Shown: one piece after another, positions 9,750-22,400 of the stretch | Position numbering within the stretch: the first letter of the stretch is position 1 | Layout of the letters: every line of letters begins with the position of its first letter | Source: Chrysogorgia sp. JL179-B06 | Lineage: Eukaryota > Cnidaria > Anthozoa > Scleralcyonacea > Chrysogorgiidae | Direction of reading: 5' to 3' | DNA length: 64,000 bases | Assembly (NCBI GenBank): GCA_035772405.1 | Contig: JAYKKM010000121.1 | Span: 124,001 to 188,000 of the forward strand | Translations under genes and position numbers: made by a program | Notes under the pieces: generated by a model | What the model was told of the DNA's origin: nothing | Seen by the model: only the letters and a program-made list of their open reading frames with translations | Database searches by the model: none

Positions 9750-10795
9750 GTGAGCAATGCATAATGCAAACAGTAAACGTCTCATAGAGAGAGACTCTCC
9801 GCCCAATCCATAAGAGTGCTCAAACCACATGAGCGGTGAGCGTAATATATACATGAAAGTATACAATGTGCCCTACCGGCTATCACCATAATGGCTTTAT
9901 GGTAACTGTGGACTTGGGACCCACTATGTACGGCTACACATTGTAGGATTGCATTGTGGAGTCACCAAAGTGCTCAAACTGCGAGCAGTGAGCAATGCAT
10001 AATGCAAACAGTAAACGTCTCATTGAGAGAGACTCTCCGCCCAATCCATAAGAGTGCTCAAACCACATGAGCGGTGAGCGTAATATATACATGAAAGTAT
10101 ACAATGTGCCCTACCGGCTATCACCATAATGGCTTTATGGTAACTGTGGACTTGGGACCCACTATGTACGGCTACACATTGTAGGATTGCATTGTGGAGT
10201 CACCAAAGTGCTCAAACTGCGAGCAGTGAGCAATGCATAATGCAAACAGTAAACGTCTCATTGAGAGAGACTCTCCGCCCAATCCATAAGAGTGCTCAAA
10301 CCACATGAGCGGTGAGCGTAATATATACATGAAAGTATACAATGTGCCCTACCGGCTATCACCATAATGGCTTTATGGTAACTGTGGACTTGGGACCCAC
10401 TATGTACGGCTACACATTGTAGGATTGCATTGTGGAGTCACCAAAGTGCTCAAACTGCGAGCAGTGAGCAATGCATAATGCAAACAGTAAACGTCTCATT
10501 GAGAGAGACTCTCCGCCCAATCCATAAGAGTGCTCAAACCACATGAGCGGTGAGCGTAATATATACATGAAAGTATACAATGTGCCCTACCGGCTATCAC
10601 CATAATGGCTTTATGGTAACTGTGGACTTGGGACCCACTATGTACGGCTACACATTGTAGGATTGCATTGTGGAGTCACCAAAGTGCTCAAACTGCGAGC
10701 AGTGAGCAATGCATAATGCAAACAGTAAACGTCTCATTGAGAGAGACTCTCCGCCCAATCCATAAGAGTGCTCAAACCACATGAGCGGTGAGCGT
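9750..10795. repeat. Satellite array, 238-bp unit, about 4.4 copies
   Basis: The start of the unit (GTGAGCAATGC) recurs at 9750, 9988, 10226, 10464 and 10702, exactly 238 bp apart, with almost no divergence between units. Each unit contains nested inverted repeats: TACAATGTG pairs with CACATTGTA, and ACCATAA pairs with TTATGGT. It also contains two related GTGCTCAAAC...GTGAGC blocks. The near-identity implies recent amplification or gene conversion. No coding frame is supported. Confidence 0.9.
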
Positions 10796-10846
10796 ATATA
10801 TATCTATCTATATATATATATATATGTATATATATGTATATGTATA

Positions 10847-10889
<43 letters not shown>

Positions 10890-10908
10890 TTATATATATA
10901 TATTTATA

Positions 10909-10989
<81 letters not shown>

Positions 10990-11008
10990 ATATATATATA
11001 TTTATAAT
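10796..11008. repeat. (TA)n microsatellite with scattered interruptions
   Basis: About 210 bp of nearly pure TA/TATATT sequence directly following the satellite. Apparent open frames in it encode only Tyr-Ile repeats and are not genes. Confidence 0.95.
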
Positions 11009-12212
11009 ATAGCCATCCACTGTATATGAGCTGTTCTGCAATCTGATTGGTTCAGCTACTCACCGTATATCAGCTCATATACGGTGAGTAAATGAAAGCA
11101 ATAAAAATACAAAATGTCTGACCGTTTTGCTCAGCTTGATGAACAAGAAATAAAAACCCTTCTTGAGAATGCAATACCACTGATAATACCAAAAAAACAA
11201 CAAGATATGGAATGAAAATATTTAATTATAAGTAAAGCAAACTAAAAATTAGCCTTTTTCAAAATAAGGGGTGGTTTTGAAATTAAATTTGACATGAAAC
11301 GACTGAAAAGGAGTGCAAAGTTTTAAAAGAGAAGAGAGAAAGTTAGAAATTAAATTAATTACATTAAATTTTGAATTTGTTTACCTCTTCCAATTTTTCT
11401 GGCTGTTTGTACATCACAGGGATGACAAAAGCAGAGATAAACACTTGCTTTAAGGTGTTTCATACATCTGCTAGGCAAGTTGACGGCTCGTATTTACAAT
11501 AAAAAAGTTGACAAATCCTCCCAACAATAAGCCATTTTCTATCATTGACGACCCTACTTTTACCGAAGCAAATTCAGTGTTAGATGCGTTCGTGAAAGAC
11601 CTTAGGAAAACTGGGAAAATCGCCGGTTTGGTCCACAAAAAGCCAATAATCCAGAGGCAAAGTAAGTTGGCGAATTATGTCCAGCCGACAGCACTGATCC
11701 ATCACAATTGCTTCGTACCGTTTCGTTTTACCCTGGCCTTTAGTTGGGACGACGAGGAAGAGAAAACCAGAGGAAACTTAACCCAAATATGATGGTATTA
11801 CTTTTAAGATCAACAGAGCAGACGGCAAGTTATATTTCGAGTTGAACAGGGAGGTCGCAGGTTCAATCCTGTCAACAAAAAACCACTAAGGCGGTTTAGC
11901 CAACGTCAAAGACGAGTCCGACTGGAAAATCTTTGCCCAGCCAGGTTAAGTTTCACAAAGCTTGTACTTTTTGTCCACAAAGCTTGTACTTTTTGTCCAC
12001 ACGAATTCCCTGTTCGTTTTTAATACGAATTTTAATGTACATAAATATAATTTGCACTACGCATGACGGAAGTAGCAGACGGAAGCGCCATGGCGGAAAC
12101 GTTATTTGTTTATGTCATTAGTATTTAATTATTGTGGAATTGTTAATAGAATTGTTAATAATGGCTTACAGTATTATATTACAGTATTATATAGTGGATG
12201 GCTATATTATAA
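11003..12212. mobile_element. Non-autonomous TIR transposon carrying a decayed recombinase-like gene
   Basis: The left end ATAATATAGCCATCCACT (from 11004) is the reverse complement of the right end AGTGGATGGCTATATTAT (to about 12210). The flanks are TA-rich, so the target duplication cannot be read safely. Near the left end, 11060-11091 forms a hairpin (CTCACCGTATAT / ATATACGGTGAG). The interior holds the DUF3504-like pseudogene. The superfamily is not identified. Confidence 0.6.
11508..11949 (+). pseudogene. DUF3504/Crypton-type tyrosine recombinase-like fragment
   Basis: The opening segment reads NSVLDAFVKDLRKTGKIAG, typical of DUF3504-containing proteins related to Crypton tyrosine recombinases (ZMYM, KCTD1-like and QRICH1 relatives in animals). 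Downstream, from about 11820, another frame gives LYFELNREVAGSILSTKNH, then a stop, then GGLANVKDESDWKIFAQPG, also characteristic of that family. Frameshifts and stops show it is dead, and the catalytic part is missing. It is probably cargo captured by the surrounding transposon. Confidence 0.55.
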
Positions 12213-12320
12213 AACAATTATACCATTCGCTCTCGTCGTATATGGCTGATAGCCGACTCGGCGCTGCGCGCCTCGTCGGCTATCAGCTCATATACGACGA
12301 GAGCGAATGGTATAATTGTT
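12213..12320. repeat. Near-perfect palindrome with 45-bp arms
   Basis: Arms 12213-12257 and 12275-12320 are reverse complements, with a one-base bulge around a 17-bp GC-rich spacer. It begins within a few bases of the right end of the 11003-12212 element and is followed by an AT microsatellite. The core AGCTCATATAC is shared with the hairpin at 11060-11091, so both may stem from the same foldback family. Confidence 0.85.
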
Positions 12321-12386
12321 AAATATATATATATATATATATATATAGGTAATATTTGGCATTTCACTCGATCAAACTACATGTTG

Positions 12387-12669
12387 AAAGGATTTATATG
12401 GTGAAGGAAAATTTCGAGTGTTGGAATACATACATTTTACCCAGAATCTTATCCCGGCATTACCACCACCATATATACAGAACTCGTGACTACGCTCTCG
12501 GCAACGGCTTCCGTAGCTCAGTGCAGAGCACTGCACTAGCATCGCAGGGTCGCGGTTCAATTCCCAGCCGGAAGGCCTTAAAGTTGCATTTTTCGCAACT
12601 GGTCCCGGTTTGGTCTTAAAATGTATGTATTCCAACACTCGAAATTTTCCTTCACCATATAAATCCTTT
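12387..12669. mobile_element. MITE with 54-bp terminal inverted repeats enclosing a tRNA-like sequence
   Basis: GAAAGGATTTATATGGTG... at 12387-12440 is repeated in reverse complement at 12616-12669 with no visible mismatch. The element is about 283 bp. The middle holds a tRNA-like stretch (12507-12576). The flanks are TA microsatellites, so target duplication is unclear. Identical arms suggest recent activity or a strong cruciform. Confidence 0.75.
12507..12576 (+). other. tRNA-derived sequence (Ala AGC-like anticodon), probably SINE head
   Basis: It contains an A-box-like TAGCTCAG...GAGC D-arm. A CTGC/GCAG anticodon stem has a 7-base loop with AGC at the anticodon. The T-loop is TTCAATT, and a GCTTCCG/CGGAAG acceptor pairing is visible. 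The T-stem has mismatches and the last acceptor pair fails, so it is not a convincing functional tRNA. It looks like a tRNA-derived SINE head trapped in a MITE. Confidence 0.5.
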
Positions 12670-12802
12670 CTATATATATATATATATACAGTAGTGTGAT
12701 GATAGAAACTATCGGGTTCAAGATCATTTGGATAGAGTGCTCGATGCGTGAACGCAGAGCGAAATTAACAAGGTGAAAACACTGGTTATTTCATTGAAAT
12801 TT

Positions 12803-12862
12803 ATTCGCTACAAATTTGTTTCGTTATGGTTAGCCGAAGCTTGCCACACTCGTCAGGTGAAT
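12803..12862 (-). ncRNA. Hammerhead-ribozyme-like motif at Penelope-type element end
   Basis: On the minus strand the order is: stem I strand ATTCAC, core CTGACGA (12850-12856), an irregular stem II closed by AGC-TTCG-GCT, core GAAA (12819-12822), a short self-complementary stem III CAAATTTG (12811-12818), TA, then stem I return strand GCGAAT. This matches the CUGANGA / GAAA / NUH order, with predicted cleavage after 12809. One A-C mismatch lies in stem I. Hammerheads with minimal stem III are known in Penelope-like retroelements, and the adjacent GIY-YIG fragment has the same orientation. Not tested. Confidence 0.6.
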
Positions 12863-12937
12863 GACAAATATTTACAGCTTAGCAGAATATATACATGAGA
12901 TGCGTGGTAAAATAGGGATCGTATTACAGTTCGTGAT

Positions 12938-13800
<863 letters not shown>

Positions 13801-13999
13801 GGTAGGTTTAACCATTGCCGATTAATTTCTAAGTACATAACAGGTTTTTATGAAGGATATGCATGTTCTCATAACATAATAGACACGTATGTTATGTATT
13901 TAGACTCGGTAATTCAAAATCTGTTTTCAAAATTGGAATATATACGAAACTGTGATCAACAACTTATCCCGCAGGGGTGTTACGATGAAACTCTTGCGA

Positions 14000-14002
<3 letters not shown>

Positions 14003-14043
<41 letters not shown>
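14003..14043. repeat. 41-base poly-G tract
   Basis: Uninterrupted G run on the plus strand. It can form G-quadruplexes. Such runs are often mis-sized by sequencing. Confidence 0.95.
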
Positions 14044-14044
<1 letters not shown>

Positions 14045-14098
14045 AGAACATGCGAGCGAGGGGATTATTGCGGATTCGTATTTCTAGTATAATATGAT

Positions 14099-14812
14099 TA
14101 AAGTGCCTATACAGCCCTTTCATTTTTCAGTTATCTTTATAGAGGATGAAAAAATAACTGATAAGTTAATTTATAGTTTTTAATTTCGACTTTTCGTTTG
14201 GAAGATATCACTCTTTAAACATTGCTATTTATATCAAAAAGCCGCAAATTAGAAAGGCCTGGAACGAGCTACACGCGGTGACGTCTTTAAGAGACGAACG
14301 TGTGTTTTGCCTTGGGTAACTTGTAAACACTGTATTAAACACACTGCAAATTCTCTATGTAATATTCATCTTTACTGTCCGCGTATCGTTCAAGTAGGGA
14401 ATCGTTCAAGTAAGGTATCGTTCAAGTAAAGATTACGATGGACAGATATTTTTCTTTCAAATTCGCTTCATTAGAACATCCATGCACTGCGTATCTGTCT
14501 GGCATGATTGAATAGTTCAACATAAACGATAAATTTTATAGTATAATCTGGAAATCGAGCTCGTTTGTTTACGAAGCTGGGAAGATCCTCGACTCATCTC
14601 TTATATGACGTCACAACCTAGTTTCCAGACTCCAGAATTGGCAGAAATACGTTTTCGGTTTTTAATCAGAATTTGCTTACATTTCTTAATTTGGATGCAA
14701 AATATCTTCTAAACGAAAAGTTCAAATAAAAAACTGTAAAATAACTTATGAGCTATTTTTCTATCCTCTATGCAGATAACTGAAAAACGAAAGGGCTGTG
14801 TAGGCACTTTAA
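14099..14812. mobile_element. About 714-bp MITE with >100-bp TIRs at TTAA sites
   Basis: AAAGTGCCTA-ACAGCCCTTTC... at the left recurs as ...GAAAGGGCTGT-TAGGCACTTT at the right. The arms stay alignable for over 100 bp with scattered mismatches. Both ends abut TTAA, which suggests a TTAA-targeting (piggyBac-like) family. Inside, three 16-bp repeats of ATCGTTCAAGTA(A/G)G lie near 14386-14435. No coding frame is seen. Confidence 0.7.
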
Positions 14813-15249
14813 GTTATACAGACATATCGAGACTGCTGAATTACCAGTACGACGGACCGTAGGGTGAGCACGCCATTTATCGCGGTCAGCGGCAAGCAAT
14901 CGTCCTCTGTACGATATTTTTTAGTACCCGCGAGAGATGCCTATATTATGATAATATGATATACATCATAGAACTGCATTCTAACCCAAAGACAACTTAG
15001 ATCCTAACGCTAACCCCCCCGCCCGATGGATTTTCTAACCCTAACCCCTGCGAAACCTTAATACTAATAAAAGGATCGTCCAGAAGGCGATTACTTGCCG
15101 CTGACCAGGATAAATTACGTGCTCACCCTCCCTCTCCTAGCCTGCGAAGCAGGCGTTCAGGCCGATTGGGGAGGGGGTCGGAGACTGGGGTGAGTAAAGA
15201 CGGAATTGGCTAACTCAACTCATTACTATTCAGGGCTTCCTGTCAGGAA

Positions 15250-15460
15250 ATAAACATTTAAAAATGGCGACTTTAGAAAAACCGTGTTGGTGGATTATTT
15301 TGTTTCGAAAGCTTTAACCGATCTTCAGTTCGCTGCTAGTCATAGCCTTAGATTAAAACAAGAACAAAACTACGAGGGAGCTGCTGCCAGGAAAAGATGT
15401 TTTGATGGTATTACCAACGGGATTTGGCAAGAGTTTGTTGGATTTGGTAGATTTACCAGA
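15250..15460 (+). pseudogene. Fragment resembling RecQ-type helicase N-terminus
   Basis: Mixed frames give LRLKQEQ followed, after a frameshift, by KDVLMVLPTGFGKSL. This is the Q-motif/Walker A layout of superfamily 2 DNA helicases of the RecQ group. There is no further helicase motif downstream. It reads as a decayed exon or retro-fragment. The match is short, so the call is tentative. Confidence 0.35.
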
Positions 15461-15509
15461 CGTTCGTGCGAGCGCGTGATTATCAGTCGGCAGGGGAAGC
15501 TGCCAGCTA

Positions 15510-15998
15510 TATTATTGTGATTTCTACCTTGTCCTTGTCTTCAGGTGTTTCAACAATGCTCTTTGGGCCTTCGGAGAATCCCTTCGACGTTTCAGAACAG
15601 AGAGACTTACGGCCTAAACGTATATAAGTGATGGTTTGGCTAGCTACGTTGTCTTGCATATGAAATTTCTTGGCCAAATCCCCATTCTGGAGTTACGGTG
15701 TTCGGCAGTCAGATGTCGCTTCGTTCTATCAGGGCTATGAATGTTATAGGTTGGTGGAACATTGCTGTCTCCTTTCGCATGCGTTAATACTGATTTCGTA
15801 AAGTTATAAAGTTCAAAAGCATTTCTTATTTTTTCTGCCGCAAGACCTACAAACACGCTCGGAGAAAGTTTCACTGCGTACTAATGCAAAGCCGATTGAT
15901 TCACAAGCTTCAGCCAGAATCAACTCTGTGCTTCCATGTCTACACGATTGGTTGAATAAATTTTCAAAATAAATCTTGTTTCCACCAGATGCAGTCAA
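15510..15998 (-). pseudogene. Decayed cysteine-containing coding fragment, frameshifted
   Basis: 15813-15998 starts MTASGGNKIYFENLF and reads through ERVCRSCGRK. The neighbouring frame then continues KIRNAFELYNFTKS (15644-15874), and a third frame gives MQDNVASQTITYIRLG further on. Frame changes every 100-150 bp with continuing protein-like sequence indicate a broken gene rather than chance frames. CRSCGRK suggests a zinc-binding module at the N-terminal end. Family not identified. Confidence 0.35.
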
Positions 15999-16243
15999 GC
16001 TTTTTACGGAGTTTCAGACATGGATATTTCACGATTCGGCCCGAAGTGAAATATCTTAATCATCGAGGAAAGCCCGCTAGTCGCTCATTGGTTGTTTTTG
16101 ATAGTTTTTCATGTGGGCGGAAATCCAAAATCATGGGTCTTTCGTGTCCCTTCCCCACTTCGCCTTTCCGCTTTCTCCCTCCCCCTAACGCCGCCACGCA
16201 GGCTATCCCTCTCCACAACGTATAGCCTTGGATTTGTCATCTG

Positions 16244-16335
16244 AGTTAGATGGTTAGACCGTCTCAATGGTTAGACCGTCTATAACCACAGATCTGAAGG
16301 TTGCGGGATTGATTGCAATCTGGGCTCAGAAAATA
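16244..16335 (+). repeat. tRNA-SINE-like fragment
   Basis: TTAGATGGTTAGACCGTC is followed by GTTGCGGGATTGATTGCAATCTGGGCTCAG, a degenerate RNA polymerase III B-box layout typical of tRNA-derived SINEs. It contains a short internal duplication (ATGGTTAGACCGTCT twice). Low confidence. Confidence 0.3.
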
Positions 16336-19300
16336 TTTCTAGTTTGCGTTGAAGCTTGATTAGCAAACAATTTACTATATTGAATCATTGATAGCCGACA
16401 CGTTCACTTGGAAAAATATAAACCAAACGACTGAATTAGTTTTTGTTACTAACGAGGCTGTCGTTATACATCTTCGGGTGTTGCTCACCAGCTTTGAATA
16501 TTCCAAATGAAAAACTCATTAAAAATTAGTTAGAGTGCACGCCTGGGTTACAATCTGGGTAAACATTTTCTTTTTAAGTTAACAGAATGGAAATGTGCAA
16601 TTGCACAAGTGTTCAATTATTCATTAACCTATCCAAGACTTATGTTGCGTTTCTTGTGTTGAGATTTCGTGCCCGTGAGGACTGTTTGTGTGACCAAAAT
16701 TGCTCGGAAATGTACATCTTGGGATTGAGATGAACGTCGACCAAATTTTTATGGCAAGTATCGAGCAATCTTTCAAGAGGTATAAGAAAGTTCCACAGAT
16801 TCAGTTTATTGCTTACATACTTTTATTGCTTATGTTTCATACCGTCGCTCCTCAAATGTTCCCTCGCGGTGATTAGTATCCGGTAGAGACTTGTCGAAAT
16901 GTTCCTGAAAAACCTTAGTTACCTTTTCGTCGAATTATCCCAATACAAATGATGAAAATCTACGCACGAAACATTTTCCGGATGTGTGGGGGAATAGTTT
17001 ACGTAAGTTCGGAAGATATAAAGACTGGTGCAGAAACGAACTAAGGCGCTGTTTATATGACACCCAAAATGATATTTCAAAGCTTAACTGGCTTAGTTTT
17101 GCTGTACGAGTATAAAATGATCATTTTGGTACGAGTAAAGATTTTCATCTCACAACTCGACCCGGCTAGTCAGGAGTCGCTTGGCTCAAATAAACAGCCG
17201 CTAAAGCATTATCCCATGTCTATACGATACCCGATAAACGTTGAGTTTTAAACGTGTTCAATATAAAGCGAAACCAAAATTACCAAAAGTGATTTTGTAA
17301 TATTCCGAACCTTCGATTTGCGATATTGTTTTGAATGTGTATTGAAAAGCGCAGTACAAATTGTCCGCACAAAAGACAAAATAAATCTACGGACAAAAGA
17401 ACCGAATACTGATACCGAAAGCTAAAATATTCTAACGAAAATTGGCATACTGTTAGCTGGAACGAACAACCAGAGCTGAAATTCAAAGGCCAAGTTCTTC
17501 CCAACACAAACATTCAGGTGATATTGTGGTGGGGACTCTGATAGGAAACTAAGACCCCTAATGATAAGAGATTTACAAAAGCCTTGGAATTAATAACGCG
17601 CAAGAATTAGTACGAAATCTAGACCGCCTCCCTGTAAAGTCTCATCCAGCTTCACGAAAGAAAGAGCGAAAATCCGAGGAAGGTTGGCTCACAGCTTTTT
17701 AAGATTTATGTCAAACAATTTTAACATGAAGAATAAAATAAGGTGTTTTGACCACTATGTGGCATAGCGAAATCACCACATTGCTTGACCGCTATCACTT
17801 CCACACAAATAACTCATTTCAAGGGTTCCTGGGTACATTCCCTTTAGCAAAGGGTCGAATCCCAATCTACCTGTGATCCTGATGCAGAGGTGAAAGTAAT
17901 AGTAAACAACAATTCCTCATTATTATATAGGGTATATCGTTGTAGGAAAATCGAAATGAGTTTTATCGCGCAAAAATTTACCAAAAACTTCGTAAGCAAC
18001 GATACATGTAACTTAGTTTGCTGAGATTGTAAAAACACATTTTGGTTTGTCTGGTTGCCAAATACCGGACAAAATACCCGACAAGTGTATAAATTTCTAA
18101 AAGTGAATTTATTTACAACAAATCCTGATCGTTATTAGCAGTACGTACGTGAAAATTTATTGATATAACGTACGATTTAGAGATTGATTACACGTGGTGG
18201 GCTTGCCCGGCTAAACGATTTTGAAATCCCACAAGTGGAATTGCTGTGAGCAGTGTAATAACTTGTCGGCAATGCAATTTTGCTGCTGGGATTTTCTAAG
18301 CGTAGTTGGTTGAACGTGTGAGCCAGGGTAGAGTGATTGCCTAACCGAAGGGCCGGGATTAATTACGCTAGTTTAACATGAAACTTCCTTAGGGAACGAG
18401 TATTTAGTTGTAAACACATAAATTGATTAAGTACGGGATAACTCAACGATGCATGTTCAACTCTGCGGTACTGTGTCGCTATCCTTTTGCGACGGCATCG
18501 CTGGATGCCTGCCAATAGTCAGCAGGATTTGCATCCGTTATAGCACACGATTTTTGCTTAGTTTATTCGTTCTCCTATGGAAATAGCTTGTATTAACCTT
18601 GTGTATAGCTTGGTCTAAAGCACATTTTCGCTCCATGCAGCAAAAAATGTTTAGAATCACTGTGCTGAAACGGTAGATGATTAGTTTCTTGATATCGCAT
18701 TGAATTTAGTCGCGATTAAAATGAATTTCTGAGTACTGTAGCTATCGCTGTTAAACGAATATGGTAAACGCATGGCGAACGTCTATCAGTTTAATACAGT
18801 TCGTTACCGTAATATAATAGAGTTTGTAAATATTGAGCATGTTATAAACCTAAATGCATCAGTGGAGAATAACTATTTTCATTTGCGCAAAATTTTCTGC
18901 CTTGGCGCAATGGTCATACTGTAGGCATACGGTACTGTGCTGTTGTCAAACGTCTCCAACCAAGGTAGATAATCAAAAAAGTATTTACCCTTTCGCTACT
19001 GTTTGCGGCTTTTAGACACGTTGACTACGAAAAATATAAACCGCACTAGATAAAACGACTGAATTGGTTCTTGTTACTAACGACGCTCCTACATATTTTC
19101 GAACGTTGCTAATCAAGATTTGAATATTGCTATTGAAAAGTCGTTAATTTTTGTACGCATGGGTTCCAATCCTGTAAATTTTCCTTTTTTAGTTGTAAAG
19201 GGCATGTGTAATTGGCTAAAATGGTTGAGTGCTGAGGGCTTGAACTCGATATTCAACCTGTAATTGCTCAAATATTCTATTAATTAACCGACCCAAGACT

Positions 19301-19440
19301 TAATAGCGTTTGTGTTGAGATTTGGGGCCCGTGCGTTTCGGCATATACTGTTCGGGTAAACAATCGCTCGCAAATGAAAATCGTATGATTGACAGGAAAG
19401 TCATCAAATTGTTATTGGCGATTATCAACCCATTTTTCAA
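16335..19440. repeat. Noncoding duplicated unit, first copy
   Basis: Starts GTTTGCGTTGAAGCTTGAT (about 16341) and aligns along its length with 19493-23330. It begins and ends with related blocks of about 400 bp (16380-16800 and 19020-19440), both containing AACGACTGAATT-GTT-TTGTTACTAACGA. The unit therefore has direct repeats at its edges. Several tRNA-like B boxes occur (GGGTCGAATCCC near 17850; GGGTTCCAATCC near 19160). No coding frame is supported in this 3.1 kb. Confidence 0.7.
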
Positions 19441-19487
19441 GGGATAGAATGTTCAGATTAGTTTATCGAGGGGTTTCAGAAAACATT

Positions 19488-22400
19488 TCTGAGTTTGCGT
19501 TGAAGCTTGATCAGCAAATAATTTACTATATTGAATAACTGATAGCCGACACGTTCACTTGGAAAAATATAAACCAAACGACTGAATTAGTTCTTGTTAC
19601 TAACGACGCTGTCGTAATACATCTTCGAGCGTTGCAAAGCCAGATTTGAATATTCTAAATGAAAAAGTCATTAAAAATTGGTTAATCAGTGCATTTCTTT
19701 TTAAGTTAAGAGTGGAACTCTGCAATTGCCCACGTATATGTAATTATTCATTAACCGAACCAAGACTTATGTTGCGTTTCTGTCAGTTGAGATTTCGTTC
19801 CCGTAGCACTGATTTTTTGACGAAATTGCTCGGAAATGTAGATCATAGGATTGAGATGGATGTCGATCAAATTGTTATGGCGCGTATCAAGCAATCTTTC
19901 AAGAGGTACAAGAAACTTCCAACGTTTAACCGATCCTTCGATTCATACTCTTGTTGTCATTACATGTGCCGATGCACATCGGTAACTTTTTGACACCAGG
20001 GTTTCTCTACAGCATTGTATAATAAAGACAAAGATTCGCGATTGTATTTGCTTCCATGTTTCTATGCGAAAGCGTGCATAATCAAACAATCATCAATATA
20101 CCCTCGCTCCTCAAATATTCCCTCGCGATGATCAGGATATCTGGTAGAGGCTTGTCAATATAGTCTTTAGTTACCTTTTCGTCGAATTACCCCCCAAACA
20201 GATGATGAAAATCTACGCGCGAAAGTTTTCCAGATGCGTAGGGAATAGTAAGTTCGGAAGATATAAAGAGTGGTGCAGAAATGAACTAAGGGGCTGTTTA
20301 TATGAGCCGGGCTATAGCCCATGAAGTTAGCCGGGGTGATTAGCTTAACGAAGTTCTTCTCACGGCTACTATACACACCAAAAATGATATTTCAAAGCTT
20401 AACTGGCTTAGTTTGGCTGTAGGAAGAGTATAAAATTAATTCAAATAATTTTTTTGATTCGAGTAATGATTTTCCTGTCACAACTCGACCCGATTAGTCG
20501 GGCTGACCCGCCTCATATAAGCAGCCGCTAAAGCATTATCCCATGTCTACGATACCCGAAAGAACGTTGATTTTTAAACGTGTTTCAATGTAAAGCGAAA
20601 CCAAAATTACCAAAGTGATATTGAAATATTCCGAACCTTCGATTTGCGATATTGTTTTGAATGTGTATTGAAAAGCGCAGTACAAATTTCGTCCGCACAA
20701 AAGAAATATATAAACAAAAGAACCGAATACTGATACCGAAAGCCAAAATGATTTTCAAACGAATAGGTAATTCACATACTGTTAGCTGGAACGAACAACG
20801 AGAGCTGAAATTCAAGGGCCAAGTTATTCCCAACACAAACATTGGTGATATTGTGGTGGGGACTCTGATAGAAAACTATACGACCCCTAATGATTAGAGA
20901 TTTACAAAAGCCATGAAATTAATTACGCACAAGAATTAGTGCGAAATCTAGACCGCCTCCCTGTAAATCTGAGGATAATGATCCCTAAAATGTTCAGTCC
21001 CCATCCAGCTTCACGAAAGAAAGTTCGCCCGCGAAAAAAAGAGCAAAAACCTGAGGAAGGTTGGCTCACCGTTTTTTAAGATTTATGTCAAACAACGTTA
21101 ACATGAAGAATAAAATAGTGTGTTTTGTAATAAGCCATTAAACACTTAAAATATATAGTTAACCACCATGTGGCATGCCGAAAGCCCCACATTGCTTGAC
21201 CGCTATCCCTTCCATGCAAATAACGCATTTCAAGGGTTCCTGGGACAGGTCGCTAGAACAGCCTTGTGCATACATTCCCGTTAGCAAAGGGTCGAATTCC
21301 TGTCTACCTGTCATCCTGATACAGAGGTTAAAGTAAGAGTAAACAACAATTCCTCATTATTATAGGGTATATAGTTGTAGGAAATTCGAAAAATCCTGTA
21401 CAAATTTACCAAAAACTTTGTAAACAACGATAACTTAGTTTGCTGAGATTGTGAGAACACATCTTGGTTTGTCTGGTTGCAAAATACCGGAGAAAATACC
21501 CGACAAGTGTATAAATTTCTAAAAGTGAATTTATTTACAACATTGATTGTTTAACGTACGATTTAGAGATTGATTACACGTGGCGGGCTAGCCCGGCTAC
21601 CCAAGGAATTTATGCTTCCGAAAGATTCCCCCAAAACGTGGATGGTTTTTTGGATAGTTCAACACCAACTGACCTCGTAGTATTCATTGTGTTCAGTTTT
21701 CTAGACTCTCCAGACAATGCGCAGATATTCCGTAGCAATCTCGAAGCTAGGATGCATGCTCAGAAACCATGTTTAAGAAATTTATAATTAGCATAACGAT
21801 TTCGAAATCCCACAAGTGGAATTGCGTGAGCAGTGTAATAAATTGTCGGCAATGCAATAGTCGGTATGCTAGTGAGAGCAGCCTCGCTCAGCATCACAAG
21901 CGACTTGGGCGGATCCATGCTTGGTTTGCTAAACCATAACGCTCAATAGCTTTCTACAAGTGATCGTGAAAGCGATGCACATATTTTGCTGCTGGGGTTT
22001 TGGGAGGGTAGTTAGTTTAGGTAAATCTTCGCATCCGAAGCGCCGCTCCGGATTTATTGCTTTAGTCTAACGTGAAACTTAGAGAACGTTTATTCAGTAG
22101 ATAAACATATATATCTGTGTATATATATATATATATATATCCATATTTATACAGGTTAATCTTGTCAGCTATACAATAGCTGTTATCGTGAAATGTTACT
22201 TATGTAATAGCTGTGATCGTGAAAAGCCATGCACACATTTTCTGCTGCGATTTACTAAGGGTAGTATAGTCAGGGAAGAGCAATTGTCTATGTGAAATCG
22301 GGATTGATTACTTTAGTTTAATATGAAACTTCCTAATGAAACAAATATATAGTTATATAAACAAATTGATCAAGTAGAGAATACCTCAAGGAGAATGTTC

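Noticed and set aside
9750..10795. CRISPR-like array
   Set aside because: The whole 238-bp unit repeats without variable spacers, and the genome is eukaryotic; this is a satellite.
10781..11029. Open frames in the TA repeat
   Set aside because: They encode only Tyr-Ile repeats from microsatellite DNA.
12507..12576. Functional tRNA-Ala gene
   Set aside because: T-stem and final acceptor pairs are mismatched; more likely a SINE head.
12356..12638. Protein-coding frames on both strands of the MITE
   Set aside because: Both arise from the inverted repeats and the tRNA-like core.
15000..15060. Telomere-like CTAACCC sequence
   Set aside because: Only two or three imperfect repeats; not an interstitial telomere array.
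19646..20897. Short frames in the duplicated 3-kb unit
   Set aside because: Not preserved as frames between the two units and no recognisable protein.
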